DNA from: JALZMG01 sp963844175
Lineage (GTDB): Bacteria; Actinomycetota; Acidimicrobiia; Acidimicrobiales; Ilumatobacteraceae
Assembly: GCA_963844175.1 (NCBI GenBank)
Contig: CAWJNE010000022.1
Span: 310,001-374,000 of the forward strand
Length of the DNA stretch: 64,000 bases
Reading direction: 5' to 3'
In this document: in pieces, positions 24,960 to 32,495 of the stretch
How positions within the stretch are numbered: the stretch's first letter is position 1
Layout of the letters: every line of letters begins with the position of its first letter
Position numbers and translations under genes: made by a program
Notes under the pieces: model-generated
Told to the model about the DNA's origin: nothing
Database searches by the model: none
What the model saw: only the letters and a program-made list of their open reading frames with translations

Positions 24960-25688
24960 TCAGCGAGCGGGTCGCGTCGCCGCAGAGATGGTCAGTGCCT
25001 TCTCGATGACGTCGTGGGCGACGTCGACGAGCCGGCGGTTGTTGTTCCGGGCATGGGCGCGCAGCAGCACGAAGGCGTCGCCGACCGGGATTTGCTCGCG
25101 TTCGGCGAGCATCCCCTTGGCCTGCTCGATCAGTACCCGGCTGTCCAAGGCGCTCTGCAGCTGGTCGTTGACGGCGGCCGTGCCCGCCGCGTGACGATGC
25201 TGCAGGATGGCGATGGTGGCGACGTCGGCGAGCGCCTGGGCGACCGTCACGTCGGCGACCGCCAACGACCCGGTCTGGTCGCGGAACAGGTTGAGCACCC
25301 CGATGACCTGGCCGCGCAGGCGCATCGGGATGGCATCGGCGGCGAGGAAGCCGGCCTCGACGGCGAACTGGGCGAAGCGCGGCCATCGGCCGTCGAGGCG
25401 GGTGAGGTCCTGGTTGACCACTGGCTGCCCCGACCGGTAGCAGTCGAGGCACGGCCCCTCTCGCGACTGCAGTTCGAACAGTTCGACGGTGCGCATCGTT
25501 TCGTCCGATGACGTCATGGCCAGAAGCTCCCCGTCCGGGGCGGCGAGCATGATCCCGACGGCGGCAACGTCGAGCACGTCGACGCACCGTTCCGCCAGGG
25601 TCGCCAGCAGATCGACGATGTCGAAGTCGTCGACGAGGCTGTCGGCGAGCTCGACCATGGTGTGCACCAGCAATGCTTCTCGGGTCAT
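24960..25688 (-). CDS. GAF-ANTAR antitermination regulator
   Basis: This is a 242-residue regulator. An N-terminal GAF sensor (about 25-165, with EGPCLDCYRSGQPVVNQDL) is followed by an ANTAR RNA-binding domain (about 172-235, SRVLIEQAKGMLAEREQI, then DAFVLLRAHARNNNRRLVDVAHDVI). ANTAR proteins bind paired stem-loops in mRNA leaders and prevent termination. It starts at ATG 25688 and is the second of two similar genes on this strand. The GAF Cys pair (CLDC) may be redox- or metal-responsive. No target leader was identified. Confidence 0.85.
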   Translation of the reverse strand: MTREALLVHTMVELADSLVDDFDIVDLLATLAERCVDVLDVAAVGIMLAAPDGELLAMTSSDETMRTVELFELQSREGPCLDCYRSGQPVVNQDLTRLDGRWPRFAQFAVEAGFLAADAIPMRLRGQVIGVLNLFRDQTGSLAVADVTVAQALADVATIAILQHRHAAGTAAVNDQLQSALDSRVLIEQAKGMLAEREQIPVGDAFVLLRAHARNNNRRLVDVAHDVIEKALTISAATRPAR

Positions 25689-25758
25689 GACGACTCTTCC
25701 TTCGGGGAGCCACTCGGCGCCAGCCGAACGGCCGATGAGGAAAGGCTACGACGTCCGC

Positions 25759-26472
25759 TCAGCGCGTGGAACTCGCATCGTCGTCGAACCGCAGCCGGTG
25801 TTCGATCACGTCGTGGGCGACGTCGACGACGAGGCGTTCGTGGCTGAAGGCGTGGGCGCGGAGGCGCACGAGGGCGTGGTCCACGGGGACGTCGAGCTGT
25901 ACGGCGATCATGCCGGCCGCCTGGTGGACGGCGAACCGGAAGTTCGTGCCGGACTCGAGATCCGGCCCGATCGCCCCCGAGGAGGCGCCGGACTGCATCT
26001 CGATGATCGACCGTCCGACGACGTCGGCCAGGACGAGGGCGTCGGCGTGCTGGTCGGCGGTGAGCGGTCCTGGAGCGTCGCGATAGAGGTTCAACGCGCC
26101 GAGGCCGGTCCGCCCGGCGACGACGGGGAACCCGAAGACGGCGCGCGCTCCGGCGGCGACGGCCGGTTCGCTGAACAGCGCCCAGCGATTGACCGCCGGG
26201 TCGGCGAGATCCGGCTCGATGACGGGACGGTGCTGGAGGTGGGCATCCATGCACGGCCCCTCACCCAACGTGAACTGCAGCTCCTCGATGAGCGCGCTGA
26301 CCTCGTTGGTGCTGCACACCGACCCGCGCGCTCCCTCATCGTTGATCAGCATGATGCCGGCGCCCGACAGCTCGGTCACCTCGGCGCAGACGACGCACAG
26401 CCGGGACGTCGGCCGTTCGGCGGCACGATCGGAGATGTGCGTGAGGATGCGCAGCAACCGCTCGTCAGCCAT
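25759..26472 (-). CDS. GAF-ANTAR antitermination regulator
   Basis: This 237-residue paralogue of the downstream gene has a GAF domain (about 20-160, with CVVCAEVTELSGAGIML and EGPCMDAHLQHRPV) and an ANTAR domain (about 165-230, FRFAVHQAAGMIAVQLDVPVDHALVRLRAHAFSHERLVVDVAHDVIEHRL). The order suggests tandem duplication and divergence. The upstream gap of about 250 nt separates it from the divergent flavoprotein operon. The start ATG 26472 is supported by the family N terminus. Confidence 0.84.
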   Translation of the reverse strand: MADERLLRILTHISDRAAERPTSRLCVVCAEVTELSGAGIMLINDEGARGSVCSTNEVSALIEELQFTLGEGPCMDAHLQHRPVIEPDLADPAVNRWALFSEPAVAAGARAVFGFPVVAGRTGLGALNLYRDAPGPLTADQHADALVLADVVGRSIIEMQSGASSGAIGPDLESGTNFRFAVHQAAGMIAVQLDVPVDHALVRLRAHAFSHERLVVDVAHDVIEHRLRFDDDASSTR

Positions 26473-26632
26473 GCCGAATCCGGAGATCTGTGCGGCGCCC
26501 GCCGTTCGGGCGCTGGGTTGTGGTCATTTCGTTGCCGCCAGTAATCAGGGGCGGGCGCCAAACGAGGACCAGACCTGAACGCGAACCCAGTGGTGGGTAC
26601 CCATCATGCCGCGGGTTGCCCGCTCCGCCGCA

Positions 26633-26662
26633 TTGAACTGGTCGTCAGCGGTCACATAGGTT
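26633..26662 (+). promoter_or_regulatory. putative promoter of the flavoprotein-Rieske operon
   Basis: TTGAAC (26633-26638) and TAGGTT (26657-26662) are 18 bp apart, giving a 5' leader of about 58 nt before the ATG at 26727. A 10-bp palindrome TGGGTACCCA (26594-26603) lies upstream and could bind a regulator. The assignment is by consensus only. Confidence 0.4.
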
Positions 26663-26726
26663 GCGATTCGACGCCCGTGTCGGGCCCGTCAACGGGTCGT
26701 GGCACGCCTACCGGGAGCAGAGGACC

Positions 26727-28349
26727 ATGGAACGGTTTGACGTCGTCGTGCTGGGGACGGGTGCGGCCGGGTTGACGGCGGCGATCGTCGCCCACGAAGG
26801 AGGTGCCTCGGTCGCCGTCTTCGAGAAGGCCGACCAGGTCGGGGGGACGACCGCCTGGTCGGGCGGGCAGGTGTGGATCCCGAACAACCCGCACATGCCG
26901 GAGGTCGGCGTCGAGGACAGCCGGGACAAGGCCGTCACGTACATCATGTCCCTGTCCCGCGGGCTCCTCGAGCAGGAGCTCGTGGAGGCCTACGTCGACG
27001 CCGGGCCCGACATGGTCGAGCTGATGGAGGCGAAGACGCCGGTCCAGTTCTACGCCGTGCCCGGCATGCCCGACTACCACCCGGAGTTCCCCGGGGGCAG
27101 CCCGGGCGGTGGTCGGACGTTGGAGTGCCCGATCTACCCGTTCGACGAGCTCGGCGAGTGGGCCGGCCGCGTGACGCCGTCGCCGTACTTCGCCGATCCG
27201 CACATCACGATGAGTGAGACGCCGCTCGGCAAGGCGGTGCCGGAACCGCCGTCGGCCGAGGAGCACGAGCGCCGGCAGGTCCACAACGAGCGCGGTTGCG
27301 GCCAGGCGCTGGCCGGGCGGCTGCTCAAGGGCTGCCTCGACCGCGGGATCCTGCCGCGCACGTCGTGCGCCGGCCGCCGGCTGCTGATCCGCGACGGCGC
27401 CGTCGTCGGCGTGGTCGTCGACACGCCGGACGGTCCGATCGAAGTCGAGGCGACGAAGGGCGTCGTCCTGGCGAGCGGCGGCTTCGAGTGGAACGAGCAG
27501 CTCCGCCGGGCGTTCCTGCGCGGCCCGATGAGCCACCCCGTGTCGATCGAGACCTCGACGGGAGACGGCCTCCTGATGGCGATGCGCGCCGGCGCCATGA
27601 TCACGAACATGCGCGAGGCGTGGTGGATCCCGGTGGGCGAGGTGCCGGTGGCCGACAACCCGCTGGGGCGGATCCTCGTCAATGGGCAGCGCACCCTGCC
27701 GCACTCGATCATGGTCAACCGGCGGGGGCGTCGCTTCACCAACGAGGCGGCGAACTACAACGCCTTCGGGGCGGCGTTCCACGTCGAGGACGTCTCCCGG
27801 TTCGAGTACGCCAACCTGCCCTGCTGGTTGGTGTTCGACCAGCAGTACGTCGAGACGTACGGGTTCCGCGTCGCCGCAGGTACAGGTGGCGGCCAGGTAC
27901 CGGCGTGGGTGCCGCGCGGCGACACCCCCGCCGAGTTGGCGGCTCAGCTGGACATCGACGGCGAGGAGCTGGGGCGCACGTTCGAGCGCTGGAACGAGCA
28001 GTGCGCTGAGGGACACGACCCGGACTTCGGCCGGGGCGACAGCGCCTTCGACTGCTGGTGGGGGGACCCGCACCGCAAGGGGCGGCGCGACGCCACCCTG
28101 GGACCGCTGTCCCGTCCGCCGTACTACGCGTACGAGATCCACAGCGGGACGTTGGGGACGAAGGGCGGGCCACGTGTTGATCCCGACGCGCGTGTGCTCG
28201 ACCTCGACGGCGATCCGATTCCCGGTCTCTACGCCGCCGGCAACGTCATGGGGTCACCGTTCGGCATGACCTACGGGGGACCCGGCGGCACCATCGGGCC
28301 GGCCATGGTGTTCGGCTACCTCGCCGCCCGCCACGCGGCAGCGAGGTGA
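26727..28349 (+). CDS. FAD-binding dehydrogenase, 3-ketosteroid Delta1-dehydrogenase-like
   Basis: This is a flavoprotein of 540 residues in the FRD/SDH-like FAD_binding_2 family. The dinucleotide motif GTGAAGLTAAIVAHEGG is at residues 10-26, GGTTAWSGGQVWIP follows, and the C-terminal FAD contact is GLYAAGNVMGSPFGMTYGGPGGTIGP. The last pattern is typical of 3-ketosteroid dehydrogenases and their relatives, which insert a double bond next to a carbonyl. An AGAGG stretch lies before the ATG. The gene overlaps the Rieske oxygenase by 4 nt, so a joint catabolic step on steroid- or terpenoid-like compounds is plausible. Confidence 0.85.
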   Translation: MERFDVVVLGTGAAGLTAAIVAHEGGASVAVFEKADQVGGTTAWSGGQVWIPNNPHMPEVGVEDSRDKAVTYIMSLSRGLLEQELVEAYVDAGPDMVELMEAKTPVQFYAVPGMPDYHPEFPGGSPGGGRTLECPIYPFDELGEWAGRVTPSPYFADPHITMSETPLGKAVPEPPSAEEHERRQVHNERGCGQALAGRLLKGCLDRGILPRTSCAGRRLLIRDGAVVGVVVDTPDGPIEVEATKGVVLASGGFEWNEQLRRAFLRGPMSHPVSIETSTGDGLLMAMRAGAMITNMREAWWIPVGEVPVADNPLGRILVNGQRTLPHSIMVNRRGRRFTNEAANYNAFGAAFHVEDVSRFEYANLPCWLVFDQQYVETYGFRVAAGTGGGQVPAWVPRGDTPAELAAQLDIDGEELGRTFERWNEQCAEGHDPDFGRGDSAFDCWWGDPHRKGRRDATLGPLSRPPYYAYEIHSGTLGTKGGPRVDPDARVLDLDGDPIPGLYAAGNVMGSPFGMTYGGPGGTIGPAMVFGYLAARHAAAR

Positions 28350-29542
28350 ACGCCATCAGCACCGGCGTCGCCGCCGGACCTCCGGATCAGGCGGGCACGG
28401 TGCCGACCGTGTTCACGGATGTGCTGCGCCGGCTCCAGGCCAACGTGGAGACCGGACTGCCCGACATGGCCGAGACCCCGATGAAGGTCCCGGCTGCGGC
28501 CTACTCCGATGCCGATCAGCACCGTCGTGAGATCGAGGAGATCTTCCTCAAGGTCCCGCTGCTCGTGGCGCTGTCCTGCGACGTACGCGACCCGGGTGAG
28601 TACCTCGCCTACGACATCGCCGGCCGGCCGATCATCGTCATGCGCGGCAATGACGGGCGCGTGCGCACGCTGCTCAACGTGTGCCGCCACCGCGGAGCGC
28701 GCGTGACCGACGAGCACTGCGGGACCGCCCGGCGCCTGACCTGCCCGTACCACGCATGGAGCTACGACCGTGACGGCTCGCTCGTCGGCGTGCCGGGAAA
28801 GGACTCCTTCGGCGACATCGACGCCTCCGGGTTGTTCGAGCTGCCCACGGAGGAGCGGTCCGGTGCGGTGTTCGCCTGTCTCGACCGGGAAGCGACCCTC
28901 GATCTCGACACGTGGCTCGCCGGCCTCGATGAATCGCTCGCCGCCCTGCGGCTCGATGAGCTGCACCCGTATCGCGTGCCGACGACGCTGGACAGCCCGA
29001 ACTGGAAGCTCGCCGCCGACGGCTACCTCGACGGGTACCACATCGGCTACCTGCACCGGGACACGATCGGCCGGAAGGCAATCACCAATCGCAACACGTA
29101 CGACCTGTTCGGCCCTCATGTGCGGATCGGCTTCGCCACCAAGCTGACGGCATCGGCGCCGGCGTCATCCGAGGCGTTGGACGGTGCCGAGTTGCCGGAC
29201 TACATGAGCCTCGTCCACTACATCTTCCCGAACGTGTCGATCTCCGGCGGCCACGGCGACACGCTGATGCTCAGCAAGCTGTTGCCCGGACCGACGGTCG
29301 ACCGGTCCACCACCGTGCAGTTCCAGTACTACCGCCAGCCCGTCGTCGGCGAGCAGGTCGCCATCGCCGAGGTCAAGCGCCAGACCTATGAGGCCGTCGT
29401 GCGCGACGAGGACTGCGCCACCATCTTCGGCATCAACGACGGCCTCGCCGCGGTCACCGATGGGCACTTCCTGTTCGGTCGCAACGAACCTGGCAACCAG
29501 AACCTCCATCGAGCGATCGCCGGCTACGTCCACCCGGCGTGA
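28346..29542 (+). CDS. Rieske ring-hydroxylating oxygenase, large subunit
   Basis: This is a Rieske non-haem iron oxygenase of 398 residues. The [2Fe-2S] ligands are C-x-H in NVCRHRGA and C-x2-H in CPYHAW (about residues 112-134). The catalytic iron site is in DGYLDGYHIGYLH (about 231-243), with a downstream Asp expected near the end. It starts at GTG 28346, overlapping the flavoprotein stop, so the pair is coupled. No small subunit, ferredoxin or reductase gene is adjacent. The neighbour suggests a steroid- or terpene-type substrate; that is inference. Confidence 0.86.
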   Translation: MNAISTGVAAGPPDQAGTVPTVFTDVLRRLQANVETGLPDMAETPMKVPAAAYSDADQHRREIEEIFLKVPLLVALSCDVRDPGEYLAYDIAGRPIIVMRGNDGRVRTLLNVCRHRGARVTDEHCGTARRLTCPYHAWSYDRDGSLVGVPGKDSFGDIDASGLFELPTEERSGAVFACLDREATLDLDTWLAGLDESLAALRLDELHPYRVPTTLDSPNWKLAADGYLDGYHIGYLHRDTIGRKAITNRNTYDLFGPHVRIGFATKLTASAPASSEALDGAELPDYMSLVHYIFPNVSISGGHGDTLMLSKLLPGPTVDRSTTVQFQYYRQPVVGEQVAIAEVKRQTYEAVVRDEDCATIFGINDGLAAVTDGHFLFGRNEPGNQNLHRAIAGYVHPA

Positions 29543-29557
29543 CGTTGCTCGTCGCGG

Positions 29558-30685
29558 TCAGGTCGACGGAGCGCTTTCGAACTCGGCCAGCAGTTCGATG
29601 AGGCCCAGATCGTCGATCGCCGCCACCGATCGCGCCAGCATCTCCGACATCCAACGGTGCCCCCGCTCGTTGGTGGGATCGAGCGTCCCGGCGATCACGA
29701 CCGCGATGATCCACACGTAGAGGACGCCGCGCCGGTAGTCCTCCCAAGCGTCGTCGGCCGAGTAACCGGTGACGCCGTTGGCGACGAGTTGCCGGTGCCA
29801 GATGTCGACCAGCTCCCGCTCGTGGGCGCGTCGCAGATCGATGGGGATGCTCCCGCTCATGAAGTAGCCGATGTCCTGCGCCGCTCGCCCCCGCAGGCAC
29901 CCCTGCCAGTCGATCGCAACCAGCGGTTCCTGGCCGTCCGTGGCGGCGAAGAACAGGTTGTCCATGCGGAAATCCCCGTGGACGACGGTCAGCGGGGGAG
30001 TTGCCATCCACTCGAACAGACGGGGCGCGGCGGCGAGGTAGCGCTCCTTGAGGGTTCGGATGTGGTCGGGGAGCACGGCGCCGAACGTGTCGACCATGAC
30101 GTCCCAGCCGTGCGCACAGCCCTGTTGCAGGGCGTCCGAGCTGTAGGACGGCCAGACGTCGGGCATGAAGTCGAGCGCCGGGTCGGCGACGTCGTCCCAG
30201 AACGACGCGTGGTGCTTGCCGAGCCACTCCATGCCCCAGCGCGACTCCTCGAGGGAGCAGCCCTCGACCTGATCACCGAGCCGGTGCGCCGAGAGGTCTT
30301 CGAGCAGCAGCACGAAGTCGTCACCGTCGATGTCGGCGTGGTACACGGTGGGCGTCCACGCCGCGCTGCGCGGAGCGACGTCGCGGTAGAAGCGCACCTC
30401 GCGCCCGTACAGGTCGAAGGCCTCTGCCACGGCGCGGTTGGCGTCGTTCGTCGCCGGCATCTTGAGCACGACGACCGCCGGCCCGGAACCCTCGTCGTAC
30501 GTGAGCTCGAGGCGTTCGAGGCCAGACATCATGCCCAGGCCCTCGCCCAGCCCGGCCCGCCGGATCGAGCCGACGCGGACGTCGAGCCCGTGCGCCCGCA
30601 GCGCCGTCGTCAGCCACTCGGGCGTGACCTCGTCGGGGTGTCTCGGCAGCGGCACCGCGGCGATTCGCTCTGACCCGTTGGACAT
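29558..30685 (-). CDS. phosphotransferase, APH/EcKinase-like
   Basis: This is a kinase-fold protein of 375 residues with a catalytic loop VVHGDFRMDNLFF and metal Asp in VAIDWQ, plus a nucleotide Lys likely in VVVLKMPA. The pattern fits aminoglycoside-phosphotransferase-fold or ecdysteroid-kinase-like proteins found next to lipid and steroid catabolism genes. ATG 30685 is chosen; TATGGT ends exactly 6 nt before it, suggesting a leaderless mRNA. It is convergent with the Rieske gene. Confidence 0.8.
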   Translation of the reverse strand: MSNGSERIAAVPLPRHPDEVTPEWLTTALRAHGLDVRVGSIRRAGLGEGLGMMSGLERLELTYDEGSGPAVVVLKMPATNDANRAVAEAFDLYGREVRFYRDVAPRSAAWTPTVYHADIDGDDFVLLLEDLSAHRLGDQVEGCSLEESRWGMEWLGKHHASFWDDVADPALDFMPDVWPSYSSDALQQGCAHGWDVMVDTFGAVLPDHIRTLKERYLAAAPRLFEWMATPPLTVVHGDFRMDNLFFAATDGQEPLVAIDWQGCLRGRAAQDIGYFMSGSIPIDLRRAHERELVDIWHRQLVANGVTGYSADDAWEDYRRGVLYVWIIAVVIAGTLDPTNERGHRWMSEMLARSVAAIDDLGLIELLAEFESAPST

Positions 30686-30981
30686 CGGGTCACCATAGGC
30701 TCGCCGGGACCGACCGCTCCGAGCCCAGCCGCCGTCCCCGAGGCGTCCGCCGAGGTGGGAAGGAGGCGCAGCTCGGCCCCGGTCAGCGACGTGGCACTCG
30801 GGGAGGTCGGTGCCGGGCTCGTCGAACCGCTCTGGCCGTCCGCGTCGTGCCCGGTGCGTTGCGTTCATGCGATCTGGATGATGCGGCAACGGCGACAGTC
30901 GTCAATGATCGCCACCGGGACACGCGCTGCCGTAACGTGGCACGGCCCCATGACCACTGACCCGAGGGAGAGATCCGACTG

Positions 30982-31380
30982 ATGGTTGCGTACGACTACC
31001 CCCTGCTGAGCGTGTTGATGACGATGCTGTGGTTCTTCCTCTGGGTGGCCTGGATCGTCCTGCTCTTCCGAGTGATCGCAGACATCTTCCGCAGCCACGA
31101 CATCGGCGGCGGCGGCAAGGCGCTCTGGTCGATCTTCGTCATCGTGCTGCCGTTCCTCGGCGTGTTCGTGTACCTGCTCGCCCGGGGCCACGCCATGAGC
31201 GAACGGGATCTGGCGCACGCGGAGGCGAAGGAAGCTGCGTTCCAGGCCTACGTGCGGGACACCGCCGCTTCCGGGTCGGGCGGCGTCGCCGACGAGCTGG
31301 CGAAGCTCGCCGAGCTCAAGGATCGTGGCGTCATCACCGATGACGAGTACGCCAGCCAGAAGGCCAAGCTCCTCGTGTGA
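30982..31380 (+). CDS. membrane-anchored SHOCT-domain protein with PLDc_N-like helices
   Basis: This 132-residue protein has two N-terminal hydrophobic helices around VLMTMLWFFLWVAWIVLLF and ALWSIFVIVLPFLGVFVYLL, the PLDc_N pattern. A charged linker is followed by a C-terminal SHOCT motif (ADELAKLAELKDRGVITDDEYASQKAKLL). SHOCT domains are short oligomerisation modules. GGGAGAG lies about 12 nt before the ATG. The stop overlaps the GTG of the HAD gene. Confidence 0.78.
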   Translation: MVAYDYPLLSVLMTMLWFFLWVAWIVLLFRVIADIFRSHDIGGGGKALWSIFVIVLPFLGVFVYLLARGHAMSERDLAHAEAKEAAFQAYVRDTAASGSGGVADELAKLAELKDRGVITDDEYASQKAKLLV

Positions 31381-32441
31381 TGCCGTCAAGGCGGTCGCCG
31401 GAGCGTTCACCCGGAGCGGGTGATTCGCCGCTCCTCCACGCGTCGGAGCCTCGTGGGATGGAACCGCCGCCACCGGATCACGAGGCGAAGGTCGCCAGAA
31501 CACAACCGAGCGCAGCGATGAGGTCGGCCGATCGCGCCGATCCGATGCCGTCGTGGCGAGGTGGGTCGACCCGCGACGACATCGATCGCTTCCTCGCCGC
31601 CAGCCATGAGCACGCCCCGTCCGACCGAGTGGCCGTGTTCGACAACGACGGCACGCTGTGGTGCGAACGGCCGGCGTATCCGCAGCTGAGCTTCTTCGTT
31701 GACGAGCTGAAGAAGATCGCCCGCGAGGACCCGGTGCGAGCCGAGCGGGCCGAGTACGCAGCGCTGTTGCACCATGACGCAGCGAGGATCTCCGAATTGG
31801 GCCTCCCGCGAATCGCGATGGCGCTCGCCGAGCTCTTCATCGGCATGTCGCCCGACGAGTTCTCGGAGCGGTGCCGTCGGTTCGTGACGACCGCTGTCAA
31901 CCCCATGGTCGGGTCGACCTTCGCCGAGTCGGTCTATCAGCCGATGCTCGAGCTCCTCGAGGCGTTGCGCGCCCACGGGTTCACCACGTTCATCGTCACC
32001 GGCGGCGGCACGGAGTTCGTCCGGGCGGTGAGCGAGGAGCTCTACGGCGTCCCGCCCGAGCGCGTCGTCGGCACGATGATCGGGTACGAGTACGTGACCC
32101 AGGAAGGAACGCCGGCACTCGTGCGCACGGCGGATCTGGTCGGAGTCGCGAACGAGGGGGCGGCGAAGGTGATCAACATCCGCCAGCAGCTCGGCCGACG
32201 GCCCGTTTTGGCCGCCGGCAACTCGCTCGGCGATCGCGAGATGATCGACTGGGCGGTCGCCGCAGACGGACCCACGCTGGGGCTGCTGATCGACCACGAT
32301 GACGCCGAGCGTGAGGACTCGTACGCCAGCGTCGCCGGCTCGTTCGAGTCGTCCGAATCGGTCGTGGACGTGGGACGAAGGTCCGGCTGGACGGTCGTCA
32401 GCATGCAGCGTGACTGGAGCCGGGTGTTCCCGCGACGGTGA
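31377..32441 (+). CDS. HAD-superfamily phosphatase
   Basis: This is a haloacid-dehalogenase-type phosphatase of up to 354 residues. Motif I is VFDNDGTLW, motif II IVTGGGTEF, and motif III/IV AAGNSLGDREMIDW. The enzyme resembles phosphoserine-phosphatase-like HAD proteins of unknown substrate. The GTG at 31377 overlaps the preceding stop, but the first roughly 50 residues are Pro/Ser/Arg-rich and unlike the family; ATG 31518 is an alternative start. No signal peptide is seen. Confidence 0.78.
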   Translation: MMPSRRSPERSPGAGDSPLLHASEPRGMEPPPPDHEAKVARTQPSAAMRSADRADPMPSWRGGSTRDDIDRFLAASHEHAPSDRVAVFDNDGTLWCERPAYPQLSFFVDELKKIAREDPVRAERAEYAALLHHDAARISELGLPRIAMALAELFIGMSPDEFSERCRRFVTTAVNPMVGSTFAESVYQPMLELLEALRAHGFTTFIVTGGGTEFVRAVSEELYGVPPERVVGTMIGYEYVTQEGTPALVRTADLVGVANEGAAKVINIRQQLGRRPVLAAGNSLGDREMIDWAVAADGPTLGLLIDHDDAEREDSYASVAGSFESSESVVDVGRRSGWTVVSMQRDWSRVFPRR

Positions 32442-32495
32442 ACCACGCGAATAGCGTGATGACGTGGCGGGCGTGAGGCGGCACGATCGCAAGGA

